DNA from: Nitrospirota bacterium | GTDB lineage: Bacteria > Nitrospirota > 9FT-COMBO-42-15 > HDB-SIOI813 | Assembly (NCBI GenBank): GCA_020851375.1 | Contig: JADZCV010000014.1 | Location: 1 to 64,000 of the forward strand | Direction: 5' to 3' | DNA length: 64,000 nt | Shown: positions 1-8,581 of the stretch, in pieces | Layout of the letters: each line of letters starts with the position of its first letter | How positions within the stretch are numbered: position 1 is the first letter of the stretch | Made by a program: the position numbers and the translations under genes | The notes under the pieces: generated by a model | What the model was told of the DNA's origin: nothing | Database searches by the model: none | Seen by the model: the letters and a program-made list of their open reading frames with translations, nothing else

Positions 1-2
1 AT

Positions 3-101
3 CTCTTTAACAACCTGCCTGTGGCTCAAAGTGATAAAGATTACAAAGCGCTGTTGCCGCAGTATGCGGATCGTGACATCATCACTAACATGAAATTCTG
101 A
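3..101 (+). CDS. C-terminal end of an unidentified protein (partial)
   Basis: An open frame enters from the left edge and stops at TGA 99-101, leaving 32 residues that end in DIITNMKF. I do not recognise the family. The residues are hydrophilic and gene-like, but the piece is too short to assign. A gene on the plus strand here would converge on the minus-strand pair that follows. Confidence 0.4.
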   Translation, partial: LFNNLPVAQSDKDYKALLPQYADRDIITNMKF

Positions 102-211
102 GGGGTGCGGTTAACTAACCGCTTACGTTTCTCTTCGAGCAGCAGACGTGTGAGGTGCGCCCAAACGCAGTATTGATCGCATTGGTACACATCCAAATTG
201 GATAGTCAGAC

Positions 212-886
212 CTACTTGCATGCGCCCCAACCCTCAAAGTGCCAGCCAGTGCCGGCGTCTCCCTTACCATAGTAAGTCACTTCCAAATAATAGGGCGGAA
301 TATAAAGAGGGCTCGGGTGATCTGCATAATAGATGAGGATTTCTCGTTGCCCCTCTCTCAAGGTTCGCATTTGGCTCCGCTCAAGCCCTGCAGAGACCAA
401 CCCCTCGAACCAGTGCATCCCCTTCAGCACGTCTTCTCTTGTTGCGCCTTGCCTCAACAGTCTTGCGAGCTCGATCCTCGTAGGCGGTTTGCATACCTTC
501 CTGAGGCGATAGTCAGCCTCCTCAATGCTTTCCCTAATCTGCATAGGGGAGTGTTCGATGGGATGATAGAACCCCCACTTGTCTACTACGCCAGATTCGC
601 CTAACCAGATTCTCAGTTCCACCGCAGGAATCACCCACCTTTGGGCTTGTGCGCCAGCAGGAAGAGGAACAGCGGCTACGTTCCGGATCGGATACCGCCA
701 TGTTGTGTACTGGAGACTGCCAATACCATAAGTATCATGCACGAACGGTGGTTCACCAAGGATGACTCTTACATCTTCCTGGCTACTCGTCCGCTGAATG
801 TCTCCAAGGTTGACAACGTAACGATCAAGTTCCGGAACAGATGGAGGACTGTATCCCGAGCCGACTAAGAAAGAAGTAAGGATCAC
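212..886 (-). CDS. Hypothetical protein, SmpA/OmlA-like feel
   Basis: This 224-residue protein is of unknown function. I chose a GTG start at 886 because it overlaps the TGA of the upstream gene (GTGA), a typical coupled arrangement; the open frame itself extends to 985. After a short hydrophobic N-terminus comes a segment reading ELDRYVVNLGDIQRTSSQEDV and then LGEPPFV. This loosely recalls outer-membrane assembly lipoproteins of the SmpA/OmlA type, in which a small domain carries a conserved LG.P turn; that similarity is only an impression. The C-terminal half is rich in Tyr and Trp. It probably works with its upstream partner in the envelope. Base composition looks like that of the neighbouring genes. 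Confidence 0.5.
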   Translation of the reverse strand: MILTSFLVGSGYSPPSVPELDRYVVNLGDIQRTSSQEDVRVILGEPPFVHDTYGIGSLQYTTWRYPIRNVAAVPLPAGAQAQRWVIPAVELRIWLGESGVVDKWGFYHPIEHSPMQIRESIEEADYRLRKVCKPPTRIELARLLRQGATREDVLKGMHWFEGLVSAGLERSQMRTLREGQREILIYYADHPSPLYIPPYYLEVTYYGKGDAGTGWHFEGWGACK

Positions 887-1404
887 GGTCGTGATACGGT
901 TAGCGTAAACCACACATCCTCTTTGTCGTTGCCCGACTTGATCAGTGAAATGCAATAGTCTCCCGGCACTACAGCTATTGACCACTGTGTGCCATATCCA
1001 AGCCTGACATAACTTTGGCCTACGTCACCCCCCGCACAAGTGGCCGCGATACTGACAGCAGCAAACAGCTTGGGAGGCCTTATATCTGACAGGACCAGCG
1101 TGAGTGTACCAGGATCACTTACGTGAACGTTCACATTGTAACCATATACGCCCATTCCTGCAGTTCTGGGAAAGCACCAGGGGATTGACCTGATCTTGGA
1201 TGATAGATCCTCGAACAAGATCAGTCCGTGTTTGCTTGGATAAGACGTACGAAGACGTTCGCATGCTGATATGGGATCGGCGACATGAACTGGAGCAAGG
1301 TCGCGAACGAAGGAACAACCAGTGTGGCAAATCAGAAGACTTAGTGTCAGCAGTACGAAAGACGTTACATATCGAGTCTGTTTGTTTCTCAATAAAGCCC
1401 ACAA
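883..1404 (-). CDS. Hypothetical exported (lipo)protein
   Basis: This 173-residue protein begins with a positively charged stretch (RNKQTR) and a hydrophobic core (FVLLTLSLLICHTGC), so it is exported. The Cys at about residue 30 could be a lipidation site, although HTGC is not an ideal lipobox. The mature part looks beta-rich and small, with several Cys and Gly residues (CAGGDVGQSYVRLGYG) and an ending like DVWFTLTVSRP, reminiscent of small beta-sandwich accessory domains. No family was recognised. It is the first gene of a two-gene minus-strand unit; its stop overlaps the GTG of the next gene. Confidence 0.5.
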   Translation of the reverse strand: MWALLRNKQTRYVTSFVLLTLSLLICHTGCSFVRDLAPVHVADPISACERLRTSYPSKHGLILFEDLSSKIRSIPWCFPRTAGMGVYGYNVNVHVSDPGTLTLVLSDIRPPKLFAAVSIAATCAGGDVGQSYVRLGYGTQWSIAVVPGDYCISLIKSGNDKEDVWFTLTVSRP

Positions 1405-1865
1405 TAGGAATTTGCTTTTCTGAGCATAAGATAGCAGGGTGAGATTATGCAGTCAACAGAAATTTAGATTGTGGTGTTTGAGTGGGTGTATGCAACATAT
1501 TGAGACAGCAGGCATAGATACGGGGGCTTGCGTTTGCCTCATGATATTCTAATGTCCGCCTTCCTCTATTTTTCAGGCATCTCGTAAGGATAAGACCTGC
1601 TGGTTTTCCCGATCGCCTGTATACCTCCAGGAGAGGATCATCCTGACTCTGTCTTCAGTGATCAGTCCCTCAAAGGTGGCAAAGGCGTTTGGAAAGCATC
1701 TGGTTATGAAGCTTGTGACTGTGGCTGACGACGCTGCCTGAGCAGAGAACATCTATCGCAAATTTCGACCATGTGGAGTATATTACCAGATAAACCTTCA
1801 TGCACCGTCGAAACACAAAGGGGGATAAATCCGTGGGAATGACGGGCACAGAGGAGTATTTTGGG
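1405..1865 (+). other. Long intergenic stretch without a supported gene
   Basis: About 460 bases lie between two divergent transcription units. A short plus-strand frame ending at the TGA near 1731 (...FGKHLVMKLVTVADDAA) has no start signal or recognisable family. It may be a gene remnant or chance. No clear promoter, repeat or RNA was seen. Confidence 0.35.
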
Positions 1866-2516
1866 ATGAAAAGCAACCTTTCACAGCCAAATATTGCTAT
1901 ATTCGACAGACATGCCTCAGAATATGATCAATGGTTTACCGGGAATATCTTCGCTTACCAGTCAGAGGTTGAGGCAATCCGCAGGTTAATCCCTCACAGC
2001 GGCACCGGGATTGAAATAGGCGCAGGGACCGGACGGTTCTCTCTGCCATATGGAATCAAGACATGCATAGAGCCATCTAAAGAGATGGCCTATATTGCCC
2101 GCTCAAGGGGGCTATCTGTGATCAGGGCATTGGCAGAGGCGCTGCCCTTTGCGAAAAGCACAATTGATTATGTCTTAATGGTTACAGTCATCTGCTTTTT
2201 GACTGACCCGCCCGCAGCAATTAAAGAAATAAGGCGGGTATTAAAACCAGGAGGCCGCCTCATCATCGGCTTTATTGACAGAGAATCTCCCCTTGGCAGA
2301 AAGTATGAAGCCATGAAAGAATCAAGCAAATTCTACAGAGACGCTGCTTTTTATTCCACCGCTCAGGTGATGGATTCATTGAAAGCGGCGGGCTTTTCAG
2401 ATTTCCAGGTATGTCAGACCATCTTCACTGATCCAAAAGTGATGACTGGGTGCGACCCTGTGCGTGAAGGTCATGGAGATGGCGGCTTCGTAGCCCTGAT
2501 GGGGAGCAGATTGTAA
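1866..2516 (+). CDS. Class I SAM-dependent methyltransferase
   Basis: A 216-residue protein of the UbiE/Methyltransf_11 type. The SAM-binding motif I is GIEIGAGTGRFS, followed by the acidic end of strand 2 (CIEPS) and a typical post-motif ALPFAKSTIDYVLMV, then VLKPGGRLIIGF (motif III). The substrate cannot be told from sequence; relatives act on small molecules or quinone-type compounds. I started at ATG 1866 (MKSNLSQPNIAIFDRHASEYDQW), since the YDQWF segment is where such proteins normally begin; an in-frame ATG at 1800 would add 22 non-conserved residues. It stands alone between a gene-poor region and a convergent peptidase operon. Confidence 0.8.
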   Translation: MKSNLSQPNIAIFDRHASEYDQWFTGNIFAYQSEVEAIRRLIPHSGTGIEIGAGTGRFSLPYGIKTCIEPSKEMAYIARSRGLSVIRALAEALPFAKSTIDYVLMVTVICFLTDPPAAIKEIRRVLKPGGRLIIGFIDRESPLGRKYEAMKESSKFYRDAAFYSTAQVMDSLKAAGFSDFQVCQTIFTDPKVMTGCDPVREGHGDGGFVALMGSRL

Positions 2517-2622
2517 TCCGGTATTCATCCGTCGCAGCGGCATCCTGCATTACCTAATTCACCATTTCTCTGTCTTTTGCCATCTCGCACTCTGTCCTCG
2601 TCCAAGACACTTTTCTGTAGTC

Positions 2623-3933
2623 CTACTTTATTAAACCCCATTTAACCAATTTTCCCCGTGCCTCTTTTCCTGCCTCACCATTTTGGTCAAGCCTTAGAGT
2701 ATCTTTATAATATGTCGCTGCCTCTTCCCTGTTATTAAGCCCTTCGTAACACCTTGCAATATAGAGTTTCACCTGCGAAACATCAGGGATAAGCCTGTCA
2801 GCAGCAAGCATGTGGTCAAGGGACGTCTGATATTTATCCGATTTGTAATATAGGGCGCCTGCCAGAAACCTTGAACCAAAGAGATCAGGCTCTATCCTGA
2901 CAGATGCATCTATTGCGATCCTTGCATCCTCTGTCTTATCCTGCTTAAGCAATGCAAAGGCAAGGCCTGAATAAAATATTGCATCCTTGTGGAGCTCAAG
3001 CGCCTTTCTGTATTCGCCTTCGGCAGTCTTGTAATCCTTCTTTCCAATGGCCGCATCACCCTTATCGTAAAGGGCATAGGCATCTCTAAGGTCCTTTAGA
3101 TGCGCGGTCTTTCTGCTGAACTCATCTGTCTTAAACCCCCTTGATGCAGAACCCTTGTATGTCGTGTTCAATTCCCTGCTGATGGCATCTACCCTTTCCG
3201 TTGTCAATGGGTGGGTCATAAACAGGTTTTCAAGTTTTGAAGGCTCGCTCTTGTGTGCCCTCTGCAGGATCTCCATGGACTGTTTAAGTCCTGCTGGATT
3301 ATAGCCAGCCTTTTCCATGTACATAAGGCCGAGGTCGTCAGACTGCCGCTCCTGATCCCTGCTGTATTTCATGAGCATCAGATAGGCGCCGAAGTTTGAG
3401 CCAAGGCTGTACAACTCCCTGTTTTTTATATCCTTGACAGCGAGCACTGCATCGAGGCTGACAAGGAGTGCTGTGGTGATGGTTGCCCGGCTCATCTGCT
3501 TTGCAGAATGCCTTGCAGTTGCGTGACCTATCTCATGTCCAAGTATCCCTGCAAGCTGGTCCTCGTTTTCAAGGTTCATCAGGAGCCCCCTTGTGATGCT
3601 GATCTTTCCTCCTGGTAGACAGAATGCATTATAGTCAGAGGAATTGACCACATTAAATTCAAATGGGAGGTTTTGTCTGTGGCTTACCGCACCAAGGCGT
3701 CTTCCAACGTTGCTTACATACTTCTGGAGCTCATCATCCATGAAAGGGCCGTTGTTCATCTGTGTGGTTACAGGATAATTTTGGGTGCCGATACTCAACT
3801 CCTCTTCTTCAGATATCAGGACAAATTCCTTTTCACCTGTAACAGGATTCGTGGCACATGAACTTATAAAGATGATAAGAAGGATAATGGACGCATATAA
3901 GGAAATAGACTTAATAAAAGTCAGACTCTTCAT
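2623..3933 (-). CDS. M48 family metallopeptidase lipoprotein with TPR tail (BepA-like)
   Basis: A 436-residue periplasmic zinc protease. Residues 1-26 form a lipoprotein signal ending in ISSC, and the zinc motif HEIGH is at 133-137; a downstream acidic segment (QERQSDDLG) supplies the third ligand region. After about residue 260 the protein turns into tetratricopeptide-like helices (ALYDKGDAAIGKKDYKTAEGEYRKAL and repeats). This protease-plus-TPR layout is that of BepA/YfgC, which checks outer-membrane protein and LPS-transporter assembly. The next gene downstream in the same unit, 9 bases upstream of its ATG on the map, is a polysaccharide deacetylase, so the two are probably co-transcribed. 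Confidence 0.9.
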   Translation of the reverse strand: MKSLTFIKSISLYASIILLIIFISSCATNPVTGEKEFVLISEEEELSIGTQNYPVTTQMNNGPFMDDELQKYVSNVGRRLGAVSHRQNLPFEFNVVNSSDYNAFCLPGGKISITRGLLMNLENEDQLAGILGHEIGHATARHSAKQMSRATITTALLVSLDAVLAVKDIKNRELYSLGSNFGAYLMLMKYSRDQERQSDDLGLMYMEKAGYNPAGLKQSMEILQRAHKSEPSKLENLFMTHPLTTERVDAISRELNTTYKGSASRGFKTDEFSRKTAHLKDLRDAYALYDKGDAAIGKKDYKTAEGEYRKALELHKDAIFYSGLAFALLKQDKTEDARIAIDASVRIEPDLFGSRFLAGALYYKSDKYQTSLDHMLAADRLIPDVSQVKLYIARCYEGLNNREEAATYYKDTLRLDQNGEAGKEARGKLVKWGLIK

Positions 3934-3942
3934 ATCTGATTA

Positions 3943-4839
3943 CTATCTCACCTGTCCCGTATACCGCTCTTCAGGGTGTTTATCGAAATAGCGCAGCCAG
4001 TAATTAAGTTCACTCTCAATGGCCTGGATCCGTGGTATCCGGAGAGGGTTATAGGATTTGTCAGAGGGCGGAACCGCTGGACCGCCTGTGACCATCATCA
4101 CACCCTTATGCTGATATGATACACCTTCGTATGAACCATTCAGGAGTGTGCCTGTATCCTTTGGGTAAATCCCCATTGGAAGGGAAAGGGATTTAACCTG
4201 GTATCCCGGAACCGCCTCCTGGATTGCCTTCACGGCAAGTGCAAGCTGACGCCGGACACCTTCCGGACTTTGTTTTGACAGTGTCGCATGCCACAGCGTA
4301 TGATTTCCGATCTCAAAGCCTTTTCGAACGAGGTAGCGAAGCTTTTCCTGTGCATACTCAGGCTGATTGAAGAGTTTATTCGGCGGATTCGCAGCAGGCA
4401 GGACATAGAAGATTGCAGCAAGCCCGAAGTCAGGATGTGTTGCATAAAAAGATTCGAGTATCCCGACAGCACAGTTTGGATCCACCCTGTAACCGCCCTT
4501 TCCATCAGGGAGGAACCTGAGTTGTCCGGGTGATGAGTCATCGAACGTAAGGATGAGTGGTGTCTTCCCTTTATTAACGCGGATACTGTTTTCCAGAAAA
4601 TCATCCATCCTGATGAGCTGATACCCTTTATCGTAAAACCTCTGCAGGTCTTTCCTGAAATTCTCAGGCGTCCGTGTCCATGCGGCTTCAGGATAGTCAA
4701 TCTTGTGATATTCAAGGACCATGACCCTGCCTTTGGGAGTAGGTGAAACAGATTCAGGGCTGCCTGATGAGGCGGAAAATATAATGGCGAGTTGGATGAT
4801 AAATACTACGCAGAGAATCTTATGAATATGATGTGTCAT
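3943..4839 (-). CDS. Exported polysaccharide deacetylase (NodB homology)
   Basis: A 298-residue protein with an N-terminal hydrophobic signal (ILCVVFIIQLAIIFSAS), followed by the carbohydrate esterase 4 fold. Visible motifs are VLEYHKI, the metal/catalytic motif LTFDD, and the histidine motif GNHTLWHATL. These enzymes remove N-acetyl groups from cell-wall or exopolysaccharide amino sugars outside the cytoplasm. I chose ATG 4839 (MTHHIHK), which sits right before the signal peptide; an upstream ATG at 4872 would add 11 residues. It precedes the M48 peptidase in the same direction with only 9 bases between the genes. Confidence 0.85.
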   Translation of the reverse strand: MTHHIHKILCVVFIIQLAIIFSASSGSPESVSPTPKGRVMVLEYHKIDYPEAAWTRTPENFRKDLQRFYDKGYQLIRMDDFLENSIRVNKGKTPLILTFDDSSPGQLRFLPDGKGGYRVDPNCAVGILESFYATHPDFGLAAIFYVLPAANPPNKLFNQPEYAQEKLRYLVRKGFEIGNHTLWHATLSKQSPEGVRRQLALAVKAIQEAVPGYQVKSLSLPMGIYPKDTGTLLNGSYEGVSYQHKGVMMVTGGPAVPPSDKSYNPLRIPRIQAIESELNYWLRYFDKHPEERYTGQVR

Positions 4840-4908
4840 TATTTTGAGTAATTCCCTGTCAGGCGCGAACATATTACAGCATTATAGTTAGCCTGCTCAA
4901 GAACATTA

Positions 4909-5133
4909 CTATGCAGACTTCTGAATCACTTTCTTGTCAAGATCAAGTTCATACGTGAGAATCGTTTTAATGTTCATCTTCCTGGAAGCGTTAAGAATTT
5001 CTATGCCAACAATTTTATTCTCAGATGTTGTATCTAAATTAACGCCCTCAGCAATCTCAATAACTCCGTCAGGTTTCTGATTGCCTAATTTGATATAAAC
5101 GGCATCAACGTCGGCATCATAATGTACCTTCAT
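4909..5133 (-). CDS. DUF2283 domain protein, probable antitoxin partner
   Basis: A 74-residue protein covering the whole DUF2283 domain: it opens with MKVHYDADVDAVYIKLG, has IEIAEGVNLD in the middle and KIVGIEILNAS as the conserved strand. Its ATG overlaps the last codons of the DUF4258 gene by 4 bases (ATGA-type), so the two are translated together. DUF2283 proteins are repeatedly found beside DUF4258 genes, and the pair is thought to be a toxin-antitoxin-like module; which partner neutralises the other is inferred from order and fold, not from data here. Confidence 0.85.
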   Translation of the reverse strand: MKVHYDADVDAVYIKLGNQKPDGVIEIAEGVNLDTTSENKIVGIEILNASRKMNIKTILTYELDLDKKVIQKSA

Positions 5134-5357
5134 TTTTTCCTCCTTTTCTTTAAGGGATAATTTGTTATTACCGTTACAGTGTCTCCTTCAACGGAGACAA
5201 CAATTTTCAAAGGATACTTAAAGCCCGTGACATTTCTTAATATCTCATGTTCTCCCTTGTGAAAGTCTATACTGGTCAGAAGGTTCAAAATCGTTGATTC
5301 AGGAATTTTGTATAGCTTAGCACGTCTTTTGGCATGACGCGAGATCTTTATCTCCAC
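5130..5357 (-). CDS. DUF4258 domain protein, probable RelE-fold toxin
   Basis: A 75-residue basic protein opening with ISRHAKRRAKLYKI, the typical N-terminus of DUF4258, and finishing with VVSVEGDTVTVITNYPLKKRRKK. The fold is expected to be a small RelE/BrnT-like beta sheet, which often acts as an RNase toxin. It overlaps the DUF2283 gene by 4 bases and comes first in the pair. The highly basic tail is usual for such toxins. No operator palindrome stood out upstream in 5358-5420. Confidence 0.8.
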   Translation of the reverse strand: MEIKISRHAKRRAKLYKIPESTILNLLTSIDFHKGEHEILRNVTGFKYPLKIVVSVEGDTVTVITNYPLKKRRKK

Positions 5358-5538
5358 AGTGTGCCCCCTATAACAACCATCAAGACTTTATAATGGACCG
5401 GCAGTTCATGTCAAGGACAACATTTTATAACCAATCCTTTAGCGCGCTCAATGCTGTAGCTTCAGATGGAGTAAAGATTGTAAAGGTGTTATAATTTATT
5501 ACAGAAGTCGGAATGTAGTGAGGAGGTCAGGCAGGCAG

Positions 5539-6471
5539 ATGATATTCCCCAAAGAACATAATGAGGAAGGTGAGTTCGTCAGGCAGGGAGACCAGTTCAG
5601 GAAGTGGGTGACACAGGACGGCTCAAGCGGCTATCCCGCTGAATCAGGCCGCTATCACCTCTATGTATCCCTTGCCTGCCCATGGGCGCACCGTACTATT
5701 ATCATGCGAAGGTTAAAAGGGCTTGAAGAAGTCGTCGGCATGACGGTCGTTGATCCGATACGTGATGAGCGTGGATGGGCGTTTCGAAATGGGCCGGGCT
5801 ACAGCGAGGACCCTGTCAATGGCTTTCAGTTCCTAAGCGAGGCATACAGGGCCACAGCCCCTTATTATAACGCCAGGGTTACAGTCCCGGTACTCTGGGA
5901 TAAGAAGACAGGCCGGATTGTCTCAAACGCTGACGATGATATCATGCGCATGTTTAACAGCGAATTCAATACATTCACCAGGAGCAAGATTGATTTTTAC
6001 CCCGGACCGCTCCGGTCAGAGATTGATGAGATAAATGACTTTGTTTATACGAATGTAAATGACGGCGTATACAAGGCAGGATTTGCAACCACACAGGATG
6101 CCTATGAACGGGAAGTCCGGGCGCTGTTCGATGCACTGGACATGATCGAGAAACGACTCAGGACAAACAGATACCTGGTGGGCAGTCAGATTACTGAGGC
6201 TGACTGGCGGCTGTTTCCAACTCTGATCCGCTTTGATGCGGTCTACTATGGCCATTTTAAGTGCAACATCCGGCGGATCATTGATTACCCAAACCTCTAT
6301 GGATATTTAAGGGAGTTATACCAGTACGACGGGATTGCAGAGACGGTCAATTTTGACCACATTAAGCGGCACTACTACATCACCCATACTGACATCAATC
6401 CTACTGGCATCGTACCAGTCGGGCCTGAACTTGATTTAAACTCTTCGCACGGGCGTGATGTCGTCAGGTGA
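5539..6471 (+). CDS. yqjG: Glutathionyl-hydroquinone reductase (GST Xi class)
   Basis: A 310-residue omega-like glutathione transferase. The catalytic segment is SLACPWAHRT, with Cys as nucleophile; VVDPIRDERGWAF and RYLVGSQITEADWRLFPTLIRFD are signature blocks of this family. The enzyme reduces glutathionyl-hydroquinones to free hydroquinones. The start at ATG 5539 is supported by AGGAGG at 5521-5526 and by the family N-terminus (GEFVRQGDQFRKWV); the frame also has a GTG at 5518. Its end overlaps the convergent sirtuin gene by 8 bases. Finding a glutathione-dependent enzyme suggests that the cell makes or imports a GSH-type thiol. Confidence 0.9.
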   Translation: MIFPKEHNEEGEFVRQGDQFRKWVTQDGSSGYPAESGRYHLYVSLACPWAHRTIIMRRLKGLEEVVGMTVVDPIRDERGWAFRNGPGYSEDPVNGFQFLSEAYRATAPYYNARVTVPVLWDKKTGRIVSNADDDIMRMFNSEFNTFTRSKIDFYPGPLRSEIDEINDFVYTNVNDGVYKAGFATTQDAYEREVRALFDALDMIEKRLRTNRYLVGSQITEADWRLFPTLIRFDAVYYGHFKCNIRRIIDYPNLYGYLRELYQYDGIAETVNFDHIKRHYYITHTDINPTGIVPVGPELDLNSSHGRDVVR

Positions 6472-7180
6472 GTAATGGCACCACATCGGATGCCCGTCCT
6501 GTGAGCACATCATCAACAAGATAAGAGTTCGGAGTTTCCTCTATATTGATTTCTACAACATACGCCCCTGCGCCTTTGGCTGCTGATACAAAGGAGGCGG
6601 CGGGTTGGACAACACCTGATGTGCCTATGACGAGGAGTACCTCGCATGAGTGCAGGGCATCCATGCCCTTTGTAATGTCTGCCGGGTCCAGGGATTCACC
6701 GAACCAGACGATATGGGGCCTTAACAGGCAATTGCACTTCCTGCAATATGGAAGAATATTTATCGTGACATCAAAATTATGTGATACATCACCACACGCC
6801 GTGCACCTTGTCTTCCATATATTCCCGTGTATCTCAGCGATATTCTTTGAGCCGGCCTTCCCATGGAGGCCATCCACATTCTGGGTAATCAGTGTAAAGG
6901 AGCTGGCATGACTTTCCAGTGTCACCAGCGAATGATGTGCAGCATTCGGATCCTTAGTGGCAATAATCTCCCGGCGCCAGTTATACCACTCCCACACGAG
7001 CACGGGATCTCTCCTGAACGCATCCGGTGTTGCAAGCTCCTCTGCCCTGAAGTTCCGCCAGAGGCCGTCTTTTCCACGGAAAGTCGGCACACCGCTGTCG
7101 GCAGATATACCTGCACCTGTAAGGACTGTGATAGATGATGCGTTTGAAATGCGTGAGCGTACGCGGGCAGTCTTGTCCAC
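6464..7180 (-). CDS. cobB: NAD-dependent protein deacylase (sirtuin, SIRT5/CobB class III)
   Basis: A 238-residue sirtuin. NAD site GAGIS (22-26), TQNVDGLH (99-106), catalytic His in EIHGN (118) and four zinc cysteines (126, 129, 146, 149) are all present. A Tyr-x-x-Arg pair (YNWR, 66-69) is the feature that in class III sirtuins recognises succinyl and malonyl lysines, so desuccinylase activity is likely in addition to deacetylation. It is cytoplasmic and would control metabolic enzymes, perhaps including the CoA-linked ones encoded in this genome. A rhodanese-like gene follows in the same direction on the map, separated by 26 bases. Confidence 0.9.
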   Translation of the reverse strand: MDKTARVRSRISNASSITVLTGAGISADSGVPTFRGKDGLWRNFRAEELATPDAFRRDPVLVWEWYNWRREIIATKDPNAAHHSLVTLESHASSFTLITQNVDGLHGKAGSKNIAEIHGNIWKTRCTACGDVSHNFDVTINILPYCRKCNCLLRPHIVWFGESLDPADITKGMDALHSCEVLLVIGTSGVVQPAASFVSAAKGAGAYVVEINIEETPNSYLVDDVLTGRASDVVPLLT

Positions 7181-7206
7181 TTTTCTGATTGCTGCGAATC
7201 AGTCAA

Positions 7207-7635
7207 TTACGGAATGGGGCCTCCCTGCTCAACAGGGTAGTTCATTTTTTTATATTCCATAACGCCGCCGGTTATATTAAACACCTTCTTAAATCCATGG
7301 CCTGTAAGAAGCTTGCTTGCCGTTACACTCCTTCGGCCCGAACGGCATATAACGTAGATCTCTTTCTCCTCAAGACCTTTCATCTCATCAATACGCCTCT
7401 CCAGTTCTTCAATCGGAATGAGACGGCTTGTCCCCCGAACATGGACATCACGGTACTCCTCCGGAGTCCTGACGTCGAGGAGGAATATCCCGGGATTATC
7501 TTTGAATCTGCCGTAGAAGTCAGACACAGAAATATCCTCATACTCTTTTGGACCGGCAGACACAAAATGCCTGATGCCATAGACAAGAAATATGGATAGG
7601 ATCAGGATAAAGATTATTTTAATTCTGTGTTCCAT
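7207..7635 (-). CDS. Membrane-anchored rhodanese-like protein
   Basis: A 142-residue protein with a hydrophobic N-terminal anchor (KIIFILILSIFLVYGI) followed by one rhodanese domain. The domain contains FLLDVRTPEEYRDVHV and an active loop CRSGRRS with the catalytic Cys. It should sit on the periplasmic side and move sulfane sulfur or act as a thiol redox protein. The gene lies just upstream of the sirtuin gene, in the same direction, and may be co-transcribed with it. Confidence 0.85.
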   Translation of the reverse strand: MEHRIKIIFILILSIFLVYGIRHFVSAGPKEYEDISVSDFYGRFKDNPGIFLLDVRTPEEYRDVHVRGTSRLIPIEELERRIDEMKGLEEKEIYVICRSGRRSVTASKLLTGHGFKKVFNITGGVMEYKKMNYPVEQGGPIP

Positions 7636-7825
7636 CGTTATTTTATAATAAGGTCTTTTTGTTTATAAGTAAATATCTTTTTCACTTACAAAAAAGTCAA
7701 AGTCCCTGGGGGGCTCTGGCAACCAAGGGAGATGAAGTAAATCAAATAATTCACTTTTTGAACAAACGGTAACAGAGTTGTAATGAACACAATAACATAA
7801 TCACCATTTTAAGAAAGGATCAGAA

Positions 7826-8434
7826 TCAGTACCAGTCAAACCCGAGATATGCAATTGTAAATTGCGACGTATCGGGTTCTCCAACACTACCATAATAGAA
7901 TTGTCGTGAGTGATCAAGAGTCAAGGTAAGATTGAAGCTCTTCCCGATCCAGAAGGCATAGCCAACGCCTCCAAGGAGTCCATAGCCTGGCACGACATTC
8001 GTACTTCCCCCAACTTTATACATTATGTTTGAAAGCCCTCCCCCCACACGTACAAATAAACCTTCTTCAATTGGGAAGTGGGTAAGCATTAGAAAATAAT
8101 TATTGATCTGGAGTTGAAGGTCCGAGCCGGCATAGCTCCCCATCTGCCCAACAGCTATTCCATCAAAACCTAAAAGGGTTTTTGGGCTGAGGGTCGCACC
8201 GACCTTAAAATTTAAGGCTACTCGTGTGTCTTTCGTGTCTACCCCTTTGAACCAGTCATCAAATGTTATCTCATTGCCATCGATCGTGTAACGGGCATCA
8301 AGTCCCGCCCCGAGTCCAAAACCAATATACCAGTTGCTCCTCTTATGAGTTTCAGGCGTTTTGGCCATCCCTTTGGCTGGGAAGATTATTAACATAACAA
8401 GAAAAATAAAGAAAAGATTACGCCTTATAAACAT
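7826..8434 (-). CDS. Outer-membrane beta-barrel protein, hypothetical
   Basis: A 202-residue protein with a cleavable signal peptide (LFFIFLVMLIIFPAKGMA). Alternating hydrophobic strands rich in Gly and aromatic residues follow (WYIGFGLGAGLDARYT, FVRVGGGLSNIMYKVGG), and the C-terminus ends in aromatic residues (AYLGFDWY), as in small 8-stranded outer-membrane barrels. No specific family was recognised. It stands alone, with gaps of about 150-190 bases on either side. Confidence 0.7.
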   Translation of the reverse strand: MFIRRNLFFIFLVMLIIFPAKGMAKTPETHKRSNWYIGFGLGAGLDARYTIDGNEITFDDWFKGVDTKDTRVALNFKVGATLSPKTLLGFDGIAVGQMGSYAGSDLQLQINNYFLMLTHFPIEEGLFVRVGGGLSNIMYKVGGSTNVVPGYGLLGGVGYAFWIGKSFNLTLTLDHSRQFYYGSVGEPDTSQFTIAYLGFDWY

Positions 8435-8581
8435 TTTCCCTCCAATTTTGGGGATAGGTTATGCCTATTTATAGGTCTTTATAATGGTTCCTGCTGTCAT
8501 AATCGTCCCCTGTATCCCCCGTAAGACCTTTCGCACCTTTTTCTTAAAACATCGATTTGCAGACTGTCGTCGGTCTGCGTT

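Noticed and set aside
1670-1876. Minus-strand 68-residue frame before the methyltransferase gene
   Set aside because: No start signal, Ser/Cys-rich random-looking composition and overlap with the methyltransferase start.
7690-7735. Riboswitch-like hairpin (TCCCTGG...CCAAGGGA) between the rhodanese and barrel genes
   Set aside because: The stem is short and the flanks match no riboswitch class I know.
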